The notes beneath the pieces are model-generated. The model was given only the letters and a program-made list of their open reading frames with translations. It did not search any database and had not been told where the DNA came from. Positions 61,263-64,000 of a stretch of 64,000 nucleotides of DNA are shown one piece after another. The stretch is from Anaeramoeba flamelloides (Eukaryota > Metamonada > Anaeramoebidae): assembly GCA_027625915.1 (NCBI GenBank), contig JANTQA010000042.1, forward strand, positions 2,554,001 through 2,618,000, written 5' to 3'. The position numbers and the translations under genes are program-made. The stretch's first letter is position 1. The number at the start of each line of letters is the position of its first letter.

Positions 61263-62196
61263 GACATATAAGATCATGAAAATATCTTAAAGATATTCAT
61301 GTAAATAGGAGAAACAATCCGTTGATCTTTGTACAAAAAAAAGTAATATTTTGGTCCATATAACTTTTGTGTATGAAGGAAAATGATTTGTTATAAATTT
61401 TTTTTTGAATTGTAAAGTCTTCTTGAAGTTGAAGAGTTAACTTTTACTTTTGGTTTCTTAAATCTTTTGATGAAATTTCCTACAACAGAGCAAAAATAGG
61501 AATTGAGATCTTTTATTAGTTTTTTTAGAATAGGTTGTATTTTATATTAAAAATAATTGAGAGTTAAAAAAAAATATTCTAAAAAGTGATAATTTTGAAC
61601 TTATGAGATATAAGGTTATTAGATTATATGTGTGTAATTGTTGGGTATTTTGTTCAGAGGTTGTCAAATTTACAATTGATCACATTCTCATGAAAGAATT
61701 TATGAAAATTGAGAAAAATTCAAAAAATAAAGAGAGGTGAATTAAAAATTGTTTTCAGTGTTTTTCTGTTCTTCTTTTAAGTTCACTACAAGAATAGCAC
61801 AATCTCATACAAATACTTTCAAGACCTTTTTCGAACTTTCAGAGTGACAGTTAGCAAGATTTCAGTTTGAGATATTCTTTCATATTTTTTCAAATTTCAA
61901 ATACTTGATACAAATTTTTATAGTACCAAAAAAGGTAAAAAATAAAAATTAACAAAAGATAACATTTTGAGGTTTAATTGAAATTTTTTAAAGTTTATCT
62001 AAAAAAAATAATATTTTTTTGCTTTCAAAAAACAGAAACTCTTTTAATGAAAACAAGAAAGTAAAAAGTGGGAAGTTCTTTAAATTAAATGTTTTTGGAA
62101 AGTTTTACTTGTAAAAACTTTTGGATTTAATTTTGTTGGAATTTTGATTTTGTAATTTTGTTCGAAATTTGGAACGATTTCAAAATAGTTAAAGTG
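61263..62196. other. AT-rich intergenic stretch, nothing recognisable
   Basis: No gene, RNA or bounded repeat is seen between the family 3 and the CACTA-end elements. Confidence 0.45.
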
Positions 62197-62900
62197 CACT
62201 ACAAGGAAAATTTTGTCAAAAAAAAATCTCTAAATTTTGTATTTTTGAAATACACTCATATAATAAACATTATTATACATAACAATTTTCAATGAGGTTT
62301 ACAACTTTAATAGATATTAATAGGAATTGAATAAAAAATGAAATTTTTCAGTAATATTTTTTTCATTTTTAATTGTAAAAATTTTGAATTTTTTAATTGA
62401 CTTAGTAGAGAGATAATTTTCAAGTATTTTTTTAATAGTCTAAAAGGAAACATATTTTTAAATTTGAAAATAGTACAAAATATTTCAATCAAAAGATATT
62501 GCTCAATTAAATTGAATATCTGTTTTTTTATCTGTTTTTGGAATATTTTTTATCATTTTATTTTTTTCCATGTTTGAGTTTTTATATACGTTCCCTGTTG
62601 TTGTTTTCTGCAAATTGCTTTAACATATATTCTTTTTTCAATCTTAATGTTCAATCAAAAATTAATTCATTTCAACTTTTTTCCAATAAAACAATACCCT
62701 GAAAATAGGTGTTTTTTTCAAAAGTCGGTATTTTTGAAAAGGGGGGGTATTCAGATTTTCAAGAGTTTAATAGCTATCCTTTTTTTATTACATAAAATTA
62801 TGATAACTTTGAAAAATAATTTATAAAAGAAGTATAACTTAAATCCAATGTATAGTTTTGGCTAACTTTAATTTTAGGTATTTAAATTTTCCTTGTAGTG
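62197..62900. mobile_element. CACTA-end non-autonomous element, copy 2
   Basis: The ends CACTACAAGGAAAATTTT and AAATTTTCCTTGTAGTG are perfect inverted repeats of about 16 bp. The body matches 16594-17297. There is no clear target-site duplication (GTG at the left, TTT at the right), and no coding sequence. Confidence 0.85.
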
Positions 62901-63835
62901 TTTTCCAAATAAAAAGCATGTTTTTTTGTTATAGAAGCCCGATACATTAACCAGATCAAAGAAACCAACCATAAAACCTAATTAAATATGGTTTTGGTTT
63001 CTTAAAGTTCTATAATTTAAGAAGAAACACTAAAAATGGAAGGATAAAATGGCAAAATTCTCTCAAAAAATAGAGTAAATTTTTAATAAAATATAAAAAA
63101 AAAAAATCAAATTTTCAAACAAAATTTATAATAAATTGAGAATTTATGGAAAATTTTCAACAAATTCCATTCCTAATTTAAATTTTACTTAAAATATCAA
63201 GTGCTTTACAATCAAAATAGATTTGAACTTTGATATACTGTTGTGTAGTAAATTGGATGTTATATTGGAACAAGAAGAAAAAAAAGCAAGGAATATTTTA
63301 CAAAAGACTGATTATGGGGGTTGGGTAACCATTATTTTTGATCACTTTCATAAAATTGTTGTATAATTTCTTTTCTTTTTAATCAAATCCTTTTTTTAAG
63401 AACCAAACTTTTAAAATTATAACTCACCCACTGATTAGAATGATGATTAATGAAATCACACTTGTTCAAAATACCAACAAATCAATTAAAAAGCAAGAAT
63501 AAAAATTATCATTTTCCAAACTCTATTTAGCCTCAATAAAACTCGATTGATTTTTTCAAAAAAAGTTGATATACTTTTGTTATCAAACAATTACTTGAAT
63601 ATTCTATAGACACACCACTTTAATGAACTTTAGGGTGGGTTTATTACTGATCTTCAAAAAATTTGATTATTTATATAAGGATTTGATCCAAAATATAAAT
63701 GAAATTACACAACAATTTTCCTAATATTCACAATTAAGAATCTTTTCTGATTTTATTTTCATGTCAAATATATTTCGATCAAATATTTATTTTTTTCTCC
63801 ATTTTTTTTTTCAATTATTCTTATTAATTTTTTGA
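62901..63835. other. Intergenic stretch before the terminal partial gene
   Basis: AT-rich with no repeat or gene recognised. A long pyrimidine-rich run at about 63788-63832 directly precedes the terminal open frame and could be a splice acceptor tract or a leader. Confidence 0.4.
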
Positions 63836-64000
63836 ATGGAACAGTGGAAATCCTTACCTGGTTTTAACTCACTTGGTGACGGTGGAGGATGGGGCAAGCC
63901 TCAATACTACAACACCATCCTGACAAATGTAATTGGCCAAGATCTTTATGTTTGGGGAAGAGGATACTCAACCTTTCATTTTTATAAATTTGATACAAAA
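63836..64000 (+). CDS. Partial gene at window end, GGGWGKPQYYNTI-type repeat protein
   Basis: The frame is open for 55 codons to the window end. It begins MEQWKSLPGFNSLGDGGGWG and continues KPQYYNTI, NVIGQDLYVWGRGYSTF and HFYKFDTK. Base composition is clearly richer in GC than the flank, as for real exons here. The pattern G-W-x-x-PQYY-x-TI, then a span with x-x-x-G-x-D, then a W/L-x-x-RG, recalls repeats in secreted bacterial and protist hydrolases of the FG-GAP/VCBS beta-propeller sort, from memory. A TGA lies directly before the ATG in frame. The segment may start at the ATG at 63836, or be an internal exon whose acceptor is AACAG at 63844-63848; either way the frame is the same. Confidence 0.7.
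   Translation, partial: MEQWKSLPGFNSLGDGGGWGKPQYYNTILTNVIGQDLYVWGRGYSTFHFYKFDTK

Overview
The window is a very AT-rich stretch of nuclear DNA from a unicellular eukaryote. Signs of this are spliceosomal GT-AG introns, a eukaryotic ribosomal protein (uL23/RPL23A), B-box, KA1, CARMIL-type, Ras and RGS domains, standard stop codons, and Asn/Lys/Glu-rich low-complexity linkers. The gene content (CARMIL-like leucine-rich repeats, RGS, B-box, secreted nuclease-fold enzyme) suggests an amoeboid protist. The species cannot be fixed from the sequence. An Anaeramoeba-like or amoebozoan host is a guess; a CX9C protein resembling complex I subunit NDUFA8, if confirmed, would argue for a respiring mitochondrion.

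Genes are sparse: eight in 64 kb. 2835-4985 (+) is a two-B-box protein with a ThuA/GATase1-like C-terminus. 9511-15808 (-) is a three-exon AMPK-related kinase (kinase-UBA-KA1) with a 3.7 kb intron. 21188-22027 (-) is a polytopic membrane protein beginning Met-Cys-Trp. 27627-27914 (-) is a CX9C protein. 33022-33633 (-) is RPL23A with one intron. 34723-49310 (-) is the most striking gene: six exons join in frame to 1,826 residues combining a CARMIL-type PH-like domain, leucine-rich repeats, ankyrin repeats, a Ras-like GTPase split by a 240-residue insert, and an RGS domain. 55942-56931 (+) is a secreted endonuclease/exonuclease/phosphatase-fold protein of unusually high GC. 63836-64000 (+) is the start or an internal exon of another gene cut by the window end.

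Almost everything between the genes, and inside the long introns, is short non-autonomous DNA transposons and fold-back elements. I separate these families: (1) about 200 bp palindromic TA-flanked elements, seven near-complete copies, clustered at 51.8-53.8 kb; (2) about 180 bp TTAA-flanked elements, four copies; (3) about 500 bp TTAA-flanked elements with a conserved hairpin, two copies; (4) Tc1/mariner-like non-autonomous elements of 530-650 bp plus a 1.07 kb relic with a decayed transposase; (5) elements with CACTACAAGG ends; (6) elements with GTTGTGGAAAAAAAGTGAAAC-like ends; (7) elements with AGTGGTGTAAATA ends; (8) several fold-backs. Nested insertions give a relative order of activity.

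The genes do not form an operon-like unit. Several are signalling or cytoskeletal regulators (kinase, CARMIL-Ras-RGS fusion, B-box protein). Coordinates of exons were worked out by hand from splice sites, reading-frame phase and domain continuity, so transcript evidence would be decisive.
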